Positions 18,928 through 29,500 are shown, numbered from the stretch's first letter. The stretch: DNA of 64,000 nucleotides from Acetobacter aceti (GCF_002005445.1 NZ_CP014692.1:2294001-2358000), one strand, 5' to 3'. A program made the numbers and translations. Notes: generated by a model not told the origin, from the letters alone.

Positions 18928-21213
18928 ATGGCAAGTCTGGTGACATCGCTGATTACCGAAAACCCATCCAAGATGGTCAAAGTCACATCCGGGAAACTCA
19001 ACGTCGCCGCCACACCCCCGACGGTTCGCCAGTCTTCTTCGCAATCACCATCAACTGATCTGTCCGGATCAGACAGTTCCTCCACATTCAGTGACCATAT
19101 TGCACAGCAGACAGCCAGCCAGACGGATAATTCACAATTCGCCCCGCAGGTGGCCAAGACAACGGAGGCTTCACGTTCTTCGACTGGGCAGGCAAATTCT
19201 GCCCAGTCGCAAAATGCAAATGTCGCTTCTTTGCTATCTGAACAAAATGAAGCGACGCTGGTCCCCACCTCCCCTGCAGCAATACTCGATGGCAAGGCGC
19301 TGTTGTCCGCGGCACAGGACAGTGTCCGGCAGCAGGCAAAAACTGCGACAGCCGATGAAACGGCAACGATTGCAGCAAGCGCGGCGACTCTTTCCACTAG
19401 CCCTACAAACAGTCCGACGACAGCCACCGCGACTGGAGCCACAACGTCCGACAGCCCATCCGCAAAAAGTGTGCGGGTGGAAAAGCTCTCTCAATCTTCT
19501 GATAGCGCGGATGAGAAAGACGCCGACAGCACAACAACATCACCATCGGACATAACACTGGAACTGGCGGCTCTGAGTGTGTTGCAGCCTCTCTCAGCAG
19601 CATCCTCCGTCGAAACGGCAGTGAAAAGCACCGACAGCGTCGATGAAGTATCTTCCATCCAGACCACCACACAGGGAGCGGGCGCCTCTTCGGCTTCGTC
19701 ATCCGTCGCGGACTCAGGAAAAGCGACCACAACAGCCCGGACACTCAGTGGTTCGCTTCCTGAGACCAATGCACTCGCCTCTGCCCCGTCGTCGGAGGAA
19801 AACATCAGCGCAATTGCCCCCGCTTTATTCAAGCCCGTGGTGGATTCAACATCTTCTGATCAACAGACTTCATTGCAGGCCATAGCCAGCAATGAAAGCT
19901 CGCCTCAAGCAACAGACAGCAGTACGGCACTGACGGCGCCAGCCGACATCAAGATAGACACCAGTTCTACAGCCCTCTCTCATGATGATGCTCGTCCTGT
20001 AGCCTCAACCAGTTTTAGCCAGCTTCAGTCGCTGCAGGATATCGCCTCTCCTCACAACGATGCCGCTGGCATCACACAATTCTCCCTGAGCGCCACGCCG
20101 TCTCCCTCGAATACTGTGTCTGATCCAGGAACCGTTTCCAGCGCGAGTCTTTTGCAGACTGCCTCGGCACAGCAGGCGGCACTGTCCACACAATCCCCTG
20201 TCATTGCGGCTTCCGCACCCACACCTGCTTCGAATGACAGCACGCAGGCACAGCTTCAGACGGCGCCATCGTCCGCGCAGGTGCAGATAGCCCAGAGCTC
20301 TTCCACTGTCGCGACTTCTTTCTCGACAGGGAGAGTGACGGCATCCCGCGCTTCGCGAGTGGACAATCTTTCTTCATCACGCCCGGACGTTCCGGATGCC
20401 ACATCGACACAGACCGTCGCCACAAAACCGCAGGCAGATGAAATATCTTCTCCTGTTGTGTCTGAGAAAACGCTTTCCGATAAGCGGAACAACGGAAGCG
20501 CCAATCAGAGCCCCGACCAGCGGACTTCGTCTGATCAATCCCTGACAGCAAGTCTCCTGCCTTCACAAACCTATAATGAATCCAATCCATTTTCTGAACC
20601 GTTGGCAGCAGGAACGTCTATCGACACTTCGCCCGCCACGAGTGCCTCGTCACAGACTTCCACAACCTCCGCCACAGCAACAGATGCGTCCGCATCTTCC
20701 CACGCCGGTTCCACGGCGCTTAATCTGACGGTTGCGCTACAAAATGATGATCAGACGCCGCTGCACGTCACCATTGATAAGTCCGATAATTCTGACGGGC
20801 TGAATATTCACATTGGCGCCGACGGCCTCACGACCCTGAATGAACTGCAAAACCATAAGCACGAACTGGTTCACGCTCTGGAAAACGCAGGCATTTCGAC
20901 AGCGGAGTCACAGATTTCATTCGGTCTCGCCAACAACAGTTCTGACTCTTCATTCTCGCAGAACAATCACTCGTATCACACACCGCAGGATAACAGCACG
21001 AACGCCACAGCAGGATCTTCAGATTTTGCAAACGCTTTTAGCGGTACATTGTCCGGAAACAGCAACGGAGACGGCTCGCGGAACGCCTGGAACGCGAACC
21101 CGTCGGCAGCCATGACTTCAGCTTCAGCTTCGGCTTCGGACACCGACGATACCAGCGATCAGACATACGCCCTGGCTGCCCTGCGGACAGGCTCAGTCAA
21201 CATCACAGCCTGA
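18928..21213 (+). CDS. fliK: Flagellar hook-length control protein FliK
   Basis: A 761-aa protein that is extremely rich in Ser, Thr, Ala and Gln over its first 590 residues, as expected of the stretched ruler part of FliK. A compact domain at about 595-680 (LNLTVALQNDDQTPLHVTI, LTTLNELQNHKHEL, ENAGISTAESQ) fits the Flg_hook C-terminal domain that switches export specificity. The rest is low in complexity and carries little sequence identity. Its place beside flgE and directly before flgD (11 bases) supports the call. Confidence 0.82.
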   Translation: MASLVTSLITENPSKMVKVTSGKLNVAATPPTVRQSSSQSPSTDLSGSDSSSTFSDHIAQQTASQTDNSQFAPQVAKTTEASRSSTGQANSAQSQNANVASLLSEQNEATLVPTSPAAILDGKALLSAAQDSVRQQAKTATADETATIAASAATLSTSPTNSPTTATATGATTSDSPSAKSVRVEKLSQSSDSADEKDADSTTTSPSDITLELAALSVLQPLSAASSVETAVKSTDSVDEVSSIQTTTQGAGASSASSSVADSGKATTTARTLSGSLPETNALASAPSSEENISAIAPALFKPVVDSTSSDQQTSLQAIASNESSPQATDSSTALTAPADIKIDTSSTALSHDDARPVASTSFSQLQSLQDIASPHNDAAGITQFSLSATPSPSNTVSDPGTVSSASLLQTASAQQAALSTQSPVIAASAPTPASNDSTQAQLQTAPSSAQVQIAQSSSTVATSFSTGRVTASRASRVDNLSSSRPDVPDATSTQTVATKPQADEISSPVVSEKTLSDKRNNGSANQSPDQRTSSDQSLTASLLPSQTYNESNPFSEPLAAGTSIDTSPATSASSQTSTTSATATDASASSHAGSTALNLTVALQNDDQTPLHVTIDKSDNSDGLNIHIGADGLTTLNELQNHKHELVHALENAGISTAESQISFGLANNSSDSSFSQNNHSYHTPQDNSTNATAGSSDFANAFSGTLSGNSNGDGSRNAWNANPSAAMTSASASASDTDDTSDQTYALAALRTGSVNITA

Positions 21214-21224
21214 AAGAAACGGAT

Positions 21225-22028
21225 ATGATAACGACAGCACCAACCTCATCCTCCTCAACGTCGCTTCTTTCATCTGCAGCAACCGCGTCACAGTCAGCAG
21301 CCTCGGTCAATACCGCCGCCAACAGCGCCGCCACAGACGCCACCCCGACGGCCACCAGCACCAACGCCCTCTCCTCGCTGACAAGCAATTTCAACACGTT
21401 CCTTACCCTGCTCACCACGCAGCTCAAGAATCAGGACCCGAGCAGCCCGATGAGCAGCGACAGCTTCACCTCCGAACTGGCGCAGTTCGCCAGTGTGGAG
21501 CAGCAGGTCGACACCAACACCAACCTGAAAACTCTGATTTCCCTGACACAGGATGGTCAGCAGTCGACCGACATGTCGCTGGTCGGCAAAACCGCTGTCG
21601 CAACCACAAGCGAACTGCCACTTCAGAACAGCAGCAGCAGCGTTTCCTTCAACACCACAACAGAAGCGCCGATTGCAATTGCCGTCAGCGACAGCAACGG
21701 CACTGTCGTCAAGACAGCAGAGCTTACTTCCACTGTCGGCGCCAACACATGGACATGGGACGGCACCAGCGATAGCGGAGCCCGTCTCAGCGACGGTTCC
21801 TACAACATCGCCGTGCAGACGGCGGACACATCCGGCAATACATTCGACGTTCCGTTCACCGTCACAGGCACCGTCACAGGAGTTACCCGCAACGGCAGCT
21901 CGATTTACGTCAAGATGGGAGACAGCATAATCGACATGTCGAACGTCAACTCGTTCTCGGATGCGCCGACTTCAAGCACGACGTCAACATCCTCCACATC
22001 GTCAGGTTCACCGTCCTCATCAAGCTGA
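21225..22028 (+). CDS. flgD: Flagellar hook assembly scaffold protein FlgD
   Basis: A 267-aa protein. The conserved FlgD N-terminal motif NFNTFLTLLTTQLKNQDP is followed by FTSELAQFASVEQQV, then a beta-rich region with the FlgD Ig-like/Tudor features (WDGTSDSGARLSDGSYNI). The N-terminal 45 residues and the C-terminal 25 are Ser/Thr-rich tails. FlgD caps the hook during assembly. It is 11 bases after fliK and most likely co-transcribed with it. Confidence 0.92.
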   Translation: MITTAPTSSSSTSLLSSAATASQSAASVNTAANSAATDATPTATSTNALSSLTSNFNTFLTLLTTQLKNQDPSSPMSSDSFTSELAQFASVEQQVDTNTNLKTLISLTQDGQQSTDMSLVGKTAVATTSELPLQNSSSSVSFNTTTEAPIAIAVSDSNGTVVKTAELTSTVGANTWTWDGTSDSGARLSDGSYNIAVQTADTSGNTFDVPFTVTGTVTGVTRNGSSIYVKMGDSIIDMSNVNSFSDAPTSSTTSTSSTSSGSPSSSS

Positions 22029-22129
22029 AGACAGGGGGGAACAGAGTCTTTTCTTTCGATCAGACCCTGTTCGTTCCCGGAGGCCGTTGCAGAGCAGGCT
22101 TCTGACAATTCAGCGGCAAGCCCGGACTG

Positions 22130-22336
22130 CTATTCATCTGCGTCCAGCACTTCCCGGGCACGTCGCACGATCGTTTCATATTCAGCATCTGACAACTCGC
22201 CCCGATGATGAAACTCGCTGGCGCGGGCGAGCGCGTCTCGGGCGTGATTTCTGTCGGGAATGGGATAACGTCTTCCCGGCAATGCAAAGGCGCTGTCAGG
22301 AAGCGCATCGCGCTCGGCTTGTGTCAGGCGTGACAT
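22130..22336 (-). CDS. Small DUF6582-like protein
   Basis: A 68-aa acidic-basic protein whose core (LPDSAFALPGRRYPIPDRNH followed by ARDALARASEF) matches the pattern seen in DUF6582-like proteins. Its function is unknown. GGAGG lies 6 nt before the ATG, which makes it a likely real gene despite its size. It stands between flgD and the MATE transporter gene. Confidence 0.7.
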   Translation of the reverse strand: MSRLTQAERDALPDSAFALPGRRYPIPDRNHARDALARASEFHHRGELSDAEYETIVRRAREVLDADE

Positions 22337-22521
22337 GACGATCCTCCAGAAAAAAGCGCTCGCCTGAAATCATCATACCAATCATCATACCAACGATCCC
22401 GGACTTGAGCGACGGCAGCATGCCCGACGTTAAACCGGCCAGTTATGCTCCGCTTTGATATGGCCCCGAGTTCTGCCGAAACAACCATCCATCCGCCTTC
22501 AGCGCAAGAATTTCACGGCGA

Positions 22522-23985
22522 TCAGTCTTTCACGTAAAGTTCCGCTTCGCCGATTTCATCGAGATCCACCATGGCGGCCTCCGCACTCAGGGTCGGCACG
22601 TCGCTGACGCGGACATCCATACGCTTCACCGACGCCATGACCGCCTCGGGAACCGACAATCCGTGCACGACCCGAAACGCAACAATGATCGCGAGCCCTC
22701 CGAACAGCACACTGCCCACGGCCTGACCAATCTGGACTCCCAGCGCTCCGAACCCGGCTCCATAGGCCACGAAGGGGATCGTTCCCAATGTCGCTCGCCC
22801 CCAGTTGAACAGGGTCGAATAAAGCGGATGACCGAGGTTGTTGAATACCGTATTGGCGACAAACAGCATTCCGACAAACAGATATCCAAGCACCGTCCAT
22901 GAACAGAACAGATGGATCAGGGCTGCGCCATCGCCCTGTAGATGGAAGCCTTCCGTCAGCAGATTCTGGGAAAGGGCCAGCACACCCCAGGTGCAGACGA
23001 CGCACCCCACCACAATCTTGAGAGAAGCGACCAGCACTTCCCTCACCCGATCCAGCTTGCCCGCTCCAAGATTCTGGGAAATGATTGGCCCCACCGCGCC
23101 TGTCAGGGCGAACACCATGGCGAACGCCACGACGACAATCCGCTCCACCGCCGTCTGACCACTGACCGCTTCAAGACCGAACTGGGCCATATGCTCGGTT
23201 ACATAGGCTCCGCCCACAGGGGTCGCCAGATTTGTCAGGATGGCGGGCACAGCAATCACTGCGACACGACGGCTGTCGCCCCATACTGCAACCGGTTTAG
23301 GCCATTCGAGCATTCCATGCAGGCTTGCTCCACGCCACCCAAGAACGAGAACCGCCCCACGAGCGAGGATCGTGCTGATGGCGGCGCCCATCAGCCCTTC
23401 TTTCAGACCCAGTATCAGAACCGGGTCCAGAATGGCCGTGAGGATGGCGCCTACAAGGGTAACATTCATGGAGCGTTTGGCGTCTCCAACAGCCCGCATC
23501 AGCGCCGAGGCGGACATGCCGAGAGAGAGCAGCGGCAGGAACGGGGAGGTCAGATGGATGTAGAGGACAGCCTGATCGAGCGCCTCCCCCGACGCCCCCA
23601 GCAGTGTAAGGATGGGACGGGCCAGAAGAGCCGTCACGATCCCCACCATCGCCGTGAGTAGCAGACTGGTCAGCATGAACGAGGACGCAATACGCCGGGC
23701 CCGATAGACGCTGCCCCCGCCGATCTCCCGGCCCACGCAGGCGCCGAGTCCTATGGTCAGGCCAATAGACACCGCAATCTGGATACCGCCCACGGCCCCG
23801 GCGAAACCGACTGCCGCCGTCAGGGCCGGCACACCCAGATGCGCGATATAAATCATGTTCAGCATATCAACGGCGAACACGGCCATCAGTCCGATGGCGC
23901 CGGTCCCCGCCATGACGAGAACGTGCCGCATAATGCTGCCGACCACGAAACACGCCTTTTGCTTAGGCACTGGTCTTCCGCTCAT
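22522..23985 (-). CDS. MATE family efflux transporter
   Basis: A 487-aa membrane protein with about 12 hydrophobic segments in two homologous halves, typical of Na+- or H+-coupled multidrug exporters of the MATE family. The start of the first half (GAIGLMAVFAVDMLNMIYIA) and the corresponding repeat (VVAFAMVFALTGAVGPIISQ, then NLGAGKLDRV) show the family pattern. The length is normal. Substrates cannot be inferred. It is followed on the same strand by the small DUF6582-like gene about 190 bases further on. Confidence 0.88.
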   Translation of the reverse strand: MSGRPVPKQKACFVVGSIMRHVLVMAGTGAIGLMAVFAVDMLNMIYIAHLGVPALTAAVGFAGAVGGIQIAVSIGLTIGLGACVGREIGGGSVYRARRIASSFMLTSLLLTAMVGIVTALLARPILTLLGASGEALDQAVLYIHLTSPFLPLLSLGMSASALMRAVGDAKRSMNVTLVGAILTAILDPVLILGLKEGLMGAAISTILARGAVLVLGWRGASLHGMLEWPKPVAVWGDSRRVAVIAVPAILTNLATPVGGAYVTEHMAQFGLEAVSGQTAVERIVVVAFAMVFALTGAVGPIISQNLGAGKLDRVREVLVASLKIVVGCVVCTWGVLALSQNLLTEGFHLQGDGAALIHLFCSWTVLGYLFVGMLFVANTVFNNLGHPLYSTLFNWGRATLGTIPFVAYGAGFGALGVQIGQAVGSVLFGGLAIIVAFRVVHGLSVPEAVMASVKRMDVRVSDVPTLSAEAAMVDLDEIGEAELYVKD

Positions 23986-24153
23986 TCACATCCTGCTTGT
24001 CGGGCTTTGCAATACGGAGCCCTTCGCCATTCGCCTCAGTATGGCATGGCCTGAGTGTAACGCGAATGCCGAATACCGGTCACAAAAACATTTATCTTCC
24101 TGGTTGGCCTGTTCTCGAGAATGTCGATCCGGAAACGCGGGATATCAGGCGCA

Positions 24154-25302
24154 TTACACTTCCTTGCCGCTGACTCCCCGCTCACGGGACCAGTTGCGCC
24201 AGAGCAGATGCAGCGTCGCCATCGCCGCCGGACCAAGGAACAGCCCAAGCAGACCCCATGTCTCCGCGCCCCCCACAATCCCGAGCAGCACCCACAGGAA
24301 CGGCAACTGCGTGCTGCCACCGATAAGACCCGGACGGACGAAATGATCCGCCGTGAAGATCACCACCGCTCCAATGGCGAACACAGTCACGGCGCCCATC
24401 GTGCCGCCATCCACGAGCAGAAAGGTCGAGGCAAGACCAACCGGGATCATGGCGCAGAAAGGAATCATCGCGGCAATGGCCGTCGCGCCGCCGAGGAGGA
24501 CCGGATGCGGAACACCCGTGAGAAAGTAGATCACTCCCATGATGATCCCCTCGCCCACGCCGACAAGTACCAGCCCTGCGACCGTGCCGTGGATGGAGGC
24601 AATGATCTGATGACCGATCAGTTCACCACGCCGCCCGAAAGCACGACGGGAGGCAATTGTGCACTCCCGCATGATGGTGTCTCCATCCTTGTAGAGAAAA
24701 AACAGGGTCAGGATGGAGAAGAAGAACAGTGTGCCACGATGGACGACCTGTGACCCGACAGTCCTTGTCATGGCCAGTCCCCGCGCATCGAATGAACTGA
24801 AGAACTCCGCGGCGGCACTCGGGTCGGACAGATGGGCGTTCCACCATTTGACGACGGCGCCAGCTCCAACAGGCAACCTGCTCACCCATACCGGCACGGG
24901 CACACCGGTATTGCGGGCATGCTTCATCAACTCAAGCACGTTCTGCGCTTCGTTGGCGGCCTCAAGCCCGACGAACAGCATCGGAATCAGAAAAAGCAGC
25001 GCCATGCCTGCCGTGCAGAGCGCCGGCAGCAGTGGCCCGCGCGCCAGACGGGGCCAATGATTCTGGATCTTGCGGTAGAGCGGCCAGGTCGCCACAGCGA
25101 AGACCACCCCCCATGCGAGCGCGCTCAGAAAGCCGTGGATTGTGTAGGTTGTGATCGCAACAATGGCGAGGGCCAGAATTTCCCGCGCCTTCCACTGTAT
25201 CCGCCGGGCAGTCTGTCTTTGCTCAGAGGTGATATCTTCAACCGGACAGAGCGGCAGGTGAACACGATCGTCATCATGCGGCGGCAGACCGGATTGTGAC
25301 AT
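24154..25302 (-). CDS. AI-2E family transporter (PerM/YdiK type)
   Basis: A 382-aa protein with about seven to eight membrane segments and the soluble stretch after the third segment that is typical of the AI-2E family. The late hydrophobic motif GLLGLFLGPA is visible near the C-terminus. Family members export small molecules or ions, and despite the name most have no proven link to autoinducer-2. GAGGG precedes the ATG by about 12 nt. Confidence 0.85.
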   Translation of the reverse strand: MSQSGLPPHDDDRVHLPLCPVEDITSEQRQTARRIQWKAREILALAIVAITTYTIHGFLSALAWGVVFAVATWPLYRKIQNHWPRLARGPLLPALCTAGMALLFLIPMLFVGLEAANEAQNVLELMKHARNTGVPVPVWVSRLPVGAGAVVKWWNAHLSDPSAAAEFFSSFDARGLAMTRTVGSQVVHRGTLFFFSILTLFFLYKDGDTIMRECTIASRRAFGRRGELIGHQIIASIHGTVAGLVLVGVGEGIIMGVIYFLTGVPHPVLLGGATAIAAMIPFCAMIPVGLASTFLLVDGGTMGAVTVFAIGAVVIFTADHFVRPGLIGGSTQLPFLWVLLGIVGGAETWGLLGLFLGPAAMATLHLLWRNWSRERGVSGKEV

Positions 25303-25394
25303 TCAGCTATATTCCCTCAAGCATTGCTCCACGGACAGGCCCATGGCGCAACCTGCGGACCTGATAGACGCCATGCCATGCGAGACCGATCCTG

Positions 25395-27491
25395 TCACGC
25401 TTCCGACTGTCGGCCACGCGCTTCCGCCCAGATGGCGAACGCATGAATCAGCGCTGCTTCATCAAGAGCCTTGAAGCGTCCCGACGCGCCGCCATGCCCT
25501 GCTTCCATGTTGATCCGAAGCAGAAGAGGATTGTCCGAAACAGAATGCTCACGGAGTTTCGCAATCCATTTGGCGGGTTCCCAGTAGGTCACACGGGGAT
25601 CGGTCAGGCCACCGATCGCGAAGACTGCCGGGTAAGGCTTTGCGGCAATCTGGTCATAGGGTGAATAACCGGCAATGCGATCATAGGCTTTTTCGTCGAC
25701 CAGCGGATTACCCCATTCCGGCCACTCAGGCGGCGTCAGCGGCAGGCTGTCGTCCGACATGGTGTTCAGCACGTCCACGAACGGCACAACGGCGATGATG
25801 CCTGCAAACAGGTCGGGACGCATGTTGGCGACCGCCCCCATCAGCAGACCGCCAGCGGACCGGCCATCCGCCACGATACGCCCGGCATCCGTCCAGCCCT
25901 GCTCGATCAGATGATCCGCACAGGCGACGAAATCCGTAAAAGTGTTCGTCTTGTGCTCGCCCCGCCCGCCGAGGAACCAGTCCCAGCCCTTTTCCGAACC
26001 GCCCCGGATATGCGCGATGGCATAGACCCAGCCGCGATCGACCAGACTCAGGTTGCGGGTCGAAAAGGTCGCATCAATGGAAATACCGTAGGAACCATAC
26101 CCATAGAGCAGCATCGGCGCAGGCTGACCTTCCGGCGTGTCCCGGCGCCATAGCAGCGTAATCGGCACGAGTTCGCCGTCCGGCGCTCGGGCCATGAGAC
26201 GCTTCGTCCGATAGTGCTCCGGATCGTGACCTGACGGCACGTCCTGCGTCTTCAGCAGATGCCGAATACGATCCTGCATGTCGTAGGAGAACCACTGCCG
26301 CGGCGTGGTCGGCGACTGGTAGGAATAGCGGAGTTCCGTCGTCGCGAATTCATAGGAACCATCGAGCGAGAGCGTGTAGGCGTCCTCGTCCGTCGCGATC
26401 TGGTGCCGTTCACTGGCCCTGTTTTCAATGACGATGACGATGTTCGCGTTCACCCGCTCGGTCCACACCAGATGACCGGAGAAGCAGATCGCTCCGGTGA
26501 TGTAATGCCCTGGACGACAAGGCACATGCTCACGCCACGCCGAGCGGTCCCCCACGACCTCATCGGCCACCGTCATCAGCTTGAAATCGGTCGCCCCGTC
26601 CGCATTCGTGCGGATGACAAACCTGTCGCCCCAGTGCGACAGTTCATACATCAGCCCCTTTTCACGCCGGGCGACGCACACAGGAGACGCTTCAGGGTCA
26701 GCACCGGAGATGATCCAGTTCTCCGACGTGTCATGATCGTTGGTGCTTATGACAATCCATTTGCCGGAACGGGCGGCGCTCACTCCGACAAAGAAGCCTG
26801 AATCGGGCTCATCGTAGACCAGCACGTCATCGCCTGCTGTGAGCGCACGACGGTAGATCTTCACCGGACGACCGTTATCGTCCCGGCAGGTCCAGAAAAT
26901 ATAACGCGAGTCCGGAGAGAAGGTGAACTCGCCAGAACAGTTCGCGATCTCGACTGGCAGCATCTCGCCTGTGGTCAGGTCACGCACGCGGATGGTGTAA
27001 ATCTCGGACCCCTGCGTGTCTTCCGCCCAGGCAAACAGCCGGTGATCGGGACTATGGGTCGCGCCTCGGGCTGCGTAATAGGGCTGATCCTTTGCCCGTG
27101 CGTCCGCATCAAGCAGCACTTCTTCCGTGTCCGGATGACCTTCCGCATGGCGCACGTAGCGGGGATACTGGGAACCGGCCTCATACCGGACGCCGTAGCG
27201 CCAGGTTCCATGCGGAAGCGGCGGGAAAGAGTCGTCTTCCTTGAGACGCCCCTTCATCTCGGCGACGATTTCATCCTGCAGCGCCTGCGTCGGCGCCAGC
27301 ACGGCGTCAGAGTAGGCGTTTTCTGTCCGAAGATGGTCGGCAATATCCTGCCGCAGCAAGGCCGGATCACGCAGAACCGCCTGCCAGTTATCATCCTTCA
27401 TCCACGCATAGTCATCCACACGGGTACGACCGAGCTGCTCGATACGGCGCGGTTTTTTGTGGGCAACAGGTGGTGCGGGGATTTCGGACAT
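25395..27491 (-). CDS. S9 family oligopeptidase (protease II/prolyl oligopeptidase type)
   Basis: A 698-aa enzyme from the chosen ATG. The N-terminal part (with DDYAWMKDDNW) and the beta-propeller are followed by an alpha/beta-hydrolase domain with GRSAGGLLMG (nucleophile Ser), TDPRVTYWEP (Asp) and EAGHGGASGR (His). This is the order of oligopeptidase B/protease II, which cuts short peptides, often after basic residues. The frame is open to 27578, but the upstream residues do not resemble the family. GGAAGG lies 8 nt before the ATG at 27491. Confidence 0.9.
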   Translation of the reverse strand: MSEIPAPPVAHKKPRRIEQLGRTRVDDYAWMKDDNWQAVLRDPALLRQDIADHLRTENAYSDAVLAPTQALQDEIVAEMKGRLKEDDSFPPLPHGTWRYGVRYEAGSQYPRYVRHAEGHPDTEEVLLDADARAKDQPYYAARGATHSPDHRLFAWAEDTQGSEIYTIRVRDLTTGEMLPVEIANCSGEFTFSPDSRYIFWTCRDDNGRPVKIYRRALTAGDDVLVYDEPDSGFFVGVSAARSGKWIVISTNDHDTSENWIISGADPEASPVCVARREKGLMYELSHWGDRFVIRTNADGATDFKLMTVADEVVGDRSAWREHVPCRPGHYITGAICFSGHLVWTERVNANIVIVIENRASERHQIATDEDAYTLSLDGSYEFATTELRYSYQSPTTPRQWFSYDMQDRIRHLLKTQDVPSGHDPEHYRTKRLMARAPDGELVPITLLWRRDTPEGQPAPMLLYGYGSYGISIDATFSTRNLSLVDRGWVYAIAHIRGGSEKGWDWFLGGRGEHKTNTFTDFVACADHLIEQGWTDAGRIVADGRSAGGLLMGAVANMRPDLFAGIIAVVPFVDVLNTMSDDSLPLTPPEWPEWGNPLVDEKAYDRIAGYSPYDQIAAKPYPAVFAIGGLTDPRVTYWEPAKWIAKLREHSVSDNPLLLRINMEAGHGGASGRFKALDEAALIHAFAIWAEARGRQSEA

Positions 27492-27611
27492 GCAGACGGC
27501 CTTCCAGTGACTACCAGAAGGCCATTCTTGCACAGGATCGCTGGACGAACACCCCGCCACCCGACAGGGTTCAGCCATGCGTTCGTCGAAAAGCGGCGCG
27601 GAATACTCCCG

Positions 27612-27944
27612 TCAGGAGTCTTTCAGCGCTTTCTCTTCCTCTTCACGGGTTCCGAACGGCACTTCCCGCCTGTCATCCCGCTCGTCCATGCTGCCACCGG
27701 GATTACCCAGATTTTCCTGAATCCTGGCGTTCTCGATCGGTTCGCCGTTCGGGGCCAACGGTACAGGAGACTCGACCGGAATTTCTCCGGCGTCAGGGTT
27801 GATCTCCATCCCGATCAGATCGCCCGCGGCTTCCACATATCCTTCCGGGCCACAGGTCGGCTTGCCGTCGGCAATCCACATTTCCCTGGCTTTGGCCTTG
27901 ATTTTGGCGTCGCGCTGCGGCGAGTCTTCCAGTGGGTTTTCCAT
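27612..27944 (-). CDS. Small DUF2934 protein
   Basis: A 110-aa protein. The core KIKAKAREMWIADGKP fits the DUF2934 pattern (helix, then a Gly/Pro turn and a second helix). The rest is acidic and Pro-rich. Function is unknown. The ATG at 27944 is chosen because GAGGAG lies 8 nt upstream; a GTG three codons earlier is possible. It sits directly upstream of the S9 peptidase gene on the same strand. Confidence 0.7.
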   Translation of the reverse strand: MENPLEDSPQRDAKIKAKAREMWIADGKPTCGPEGYVEAAGDLIGMEINPDAGEIPVESPVPLAPNGEPIENARIQENLGNPGGSMDERDDRREVPFGTREEEEKALKDS

Positions 27945-28084
27945 ACCAAGCACTCCTCAAGCGGCTGTCACTGTGCGGAGAAATGACCGCATCCCGATCA
28001 GAACGACCTGTCGGGGAGTCAGTTTCAGCCCTGCCAGCATGTTAGGCCAGCCATTGCCGGAAGACACCCCCTTCAGAGGGCGGC

Positions 28085-29131
28085 TCAGGGAGCCGGATTA
28101 TTGTGGACCTGATGAATGGCGTTGATCCTGCCTTCCAGCGCCGGCGTGATCTCCACATCCACAGACCCGAGAATGGTCTGCAACTGGGCTATGCTCGTCG
28201 CCCCGATGATGTTGGAGGTGACGAAGGACCGCGACGTCACAAACGCCACAGCAAGCTGCACCGGATCGATTCCAAATTCCTGCGCCAGAGCAAGATAGGC
28301 CCGGATGGCATCATCCACACCCGGCTTTTCATAGCGCTGCCCCCGGTCGAACAGGGTAGTGCGTGCACCAGCAGGTCGCGCACCATCCAGATACTTCCCT
28401 GTCAGATACCCCTGCGCCAAGGGGGAATAGGCCAGCAATCCCACCTGCTCCCGCAAGGCGAACTCGGCCAGACCCAGTTCAAATGTCCGGTTGATCAGAT
28501 TGTAGGCGTTCTGAATCGACACCACTCTCGGCTTGCCCTGACGCGAAGCCTCCAGACATTTGGCAACGCCCCATGAGGTTTCATTCGACAGACCGACATG
28601 CCGGATTTTTCCTTCCGCCACGAGGTCGCCCAGCACACCCAGCGTTTCCTCAAGAGGCACTTCATCATCAACAGGCGGTTTTTCGAATGTCGTGCCGCCC
28701 GCACCAAACAGATTGACCCGACGGTCAGGCCAGTGAAGCTGGTAGAGATCGACATAATCCGTGCCGAGCCGCTTCAGGGAGCCTTCCAGCGCATAACGGA
28801 TCTGACGCGGCGTGAGACGGGTTTCCTCGCCAGAAGGACGGAACCACTCCATCGGGCTGCGACCAACGACCTTGGTGGCAAGAACGATCTGGTCACGACG
28901 TCCGGTCTTTGCCAGCCAGCTACCCACAATCCGTTCCGTGGCGCCGAATGTCTCGGCCCGGGGCGGGATGGAATAGAGTTCAGCCGTATCGATGAAATTG
29001 ATGCCTTTTTCGATCGCAAGATCAAGCTGGGCATGGCCTTCCGCTTCCGTGTTCTGCTGACCGAATGTCATCGTGCCGAGACAGATTTCACTGACGAGGA
29101 TGCCAGTTCGACCGAGTTCGCGTTGTTTCAT
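28085..29131 (-). CDS. Aldo/keto reductase (Tas-like)
   Basis: A 348-aa NADPH-dependent reductase of the (beta/alpha)8 family. The catalytic Asp/Tyr are in FIDTAELYSIPP, the catalytic Lys in ATKVVGRS, and the His in YQLHWPDR. The insertion between these motifs and the total length match E. coli Tas. The substrate is unknown. GGAGA precedes the ATG. The gene runs divergent from the GT87-like gene, across a spacer with inverted repeats. Confidence 0.9.
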   Translation of the reverse strand: MKQRELGRTGILVSEICLGTMTFGQQNTEAEGHAQLDLAIEKGINFIDTAELYSIPPRAETFGATERIVGSWLAKTGRRDQIVLATKVVGRSPMEWFRPSGEETRLTPRQIRYALEGSLKRLGTDYVDLYQLHWPDRRVNLFGAGGTTFEKPPVDDEVPLEETLGVLGDLVAEGKIRHVGLSNETSWGVAKCLEASRQGKPRVVSIQNAYNLINRTFELGLAEFALREQVGLLAYSPLAQGYLTGKYLDGARPAGARTTLFDRGQRYEKPGVDDAIRAYLALAQEFGIDPVQLAVAFVTSRSFVTSNIIGATSIAQLQTILGSVDVEITPALEGRINAIHQVHNNPAP

Positions 29132-29500
29132 GCTGCCTGTCTCCTGTCCGGATGAGTTCCGGGCAGGAGATAAGCAGTGCTTTGGTAATCATCGCAAGTG
29201 AGGTTGATGATTTTTGCCGTCAAATTATTGAACGGCGTCAATTGAAAAAATTTCAATCCTTGATGCAGGGATCAGCAGACAGTTTCGCTCACCAGAGTCG
29301 GTCGTCCCCCAGATGACAGGCTTCCGGATGTCTATGAAACGTTCTCACGCACGCCCCAGGCATAAACCTCTTCCTCAAGAACAATAGGATTGTCCCCACC
29401 ACCCACAATCTGCCCGCTTCTTCCGCCATCGTCTGACTGCTGATCTCACAACGCTGAAACAATAGCGTTTGCTTCATGTTTTGCGGATAGCCTGAAGTCT
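29132..29500. promoter_or_regulatory. Divergent spacer with overlapping inverted repeats
   Basis: No gene is visible in these 369 bases. About 100 bases upstream of the aldo/keto reductase start there are two inverted repeats sharing a half-site: ATTGA/TCAAT at 29227-29242 (6-base spacer) and ATTGAA/TTCAAT at 29241-29257 (5-base spacer). They are plausible operator sites for a regulator of the reductase gene; no candidate regulator gene is adjacent. Confidence 0.4.
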
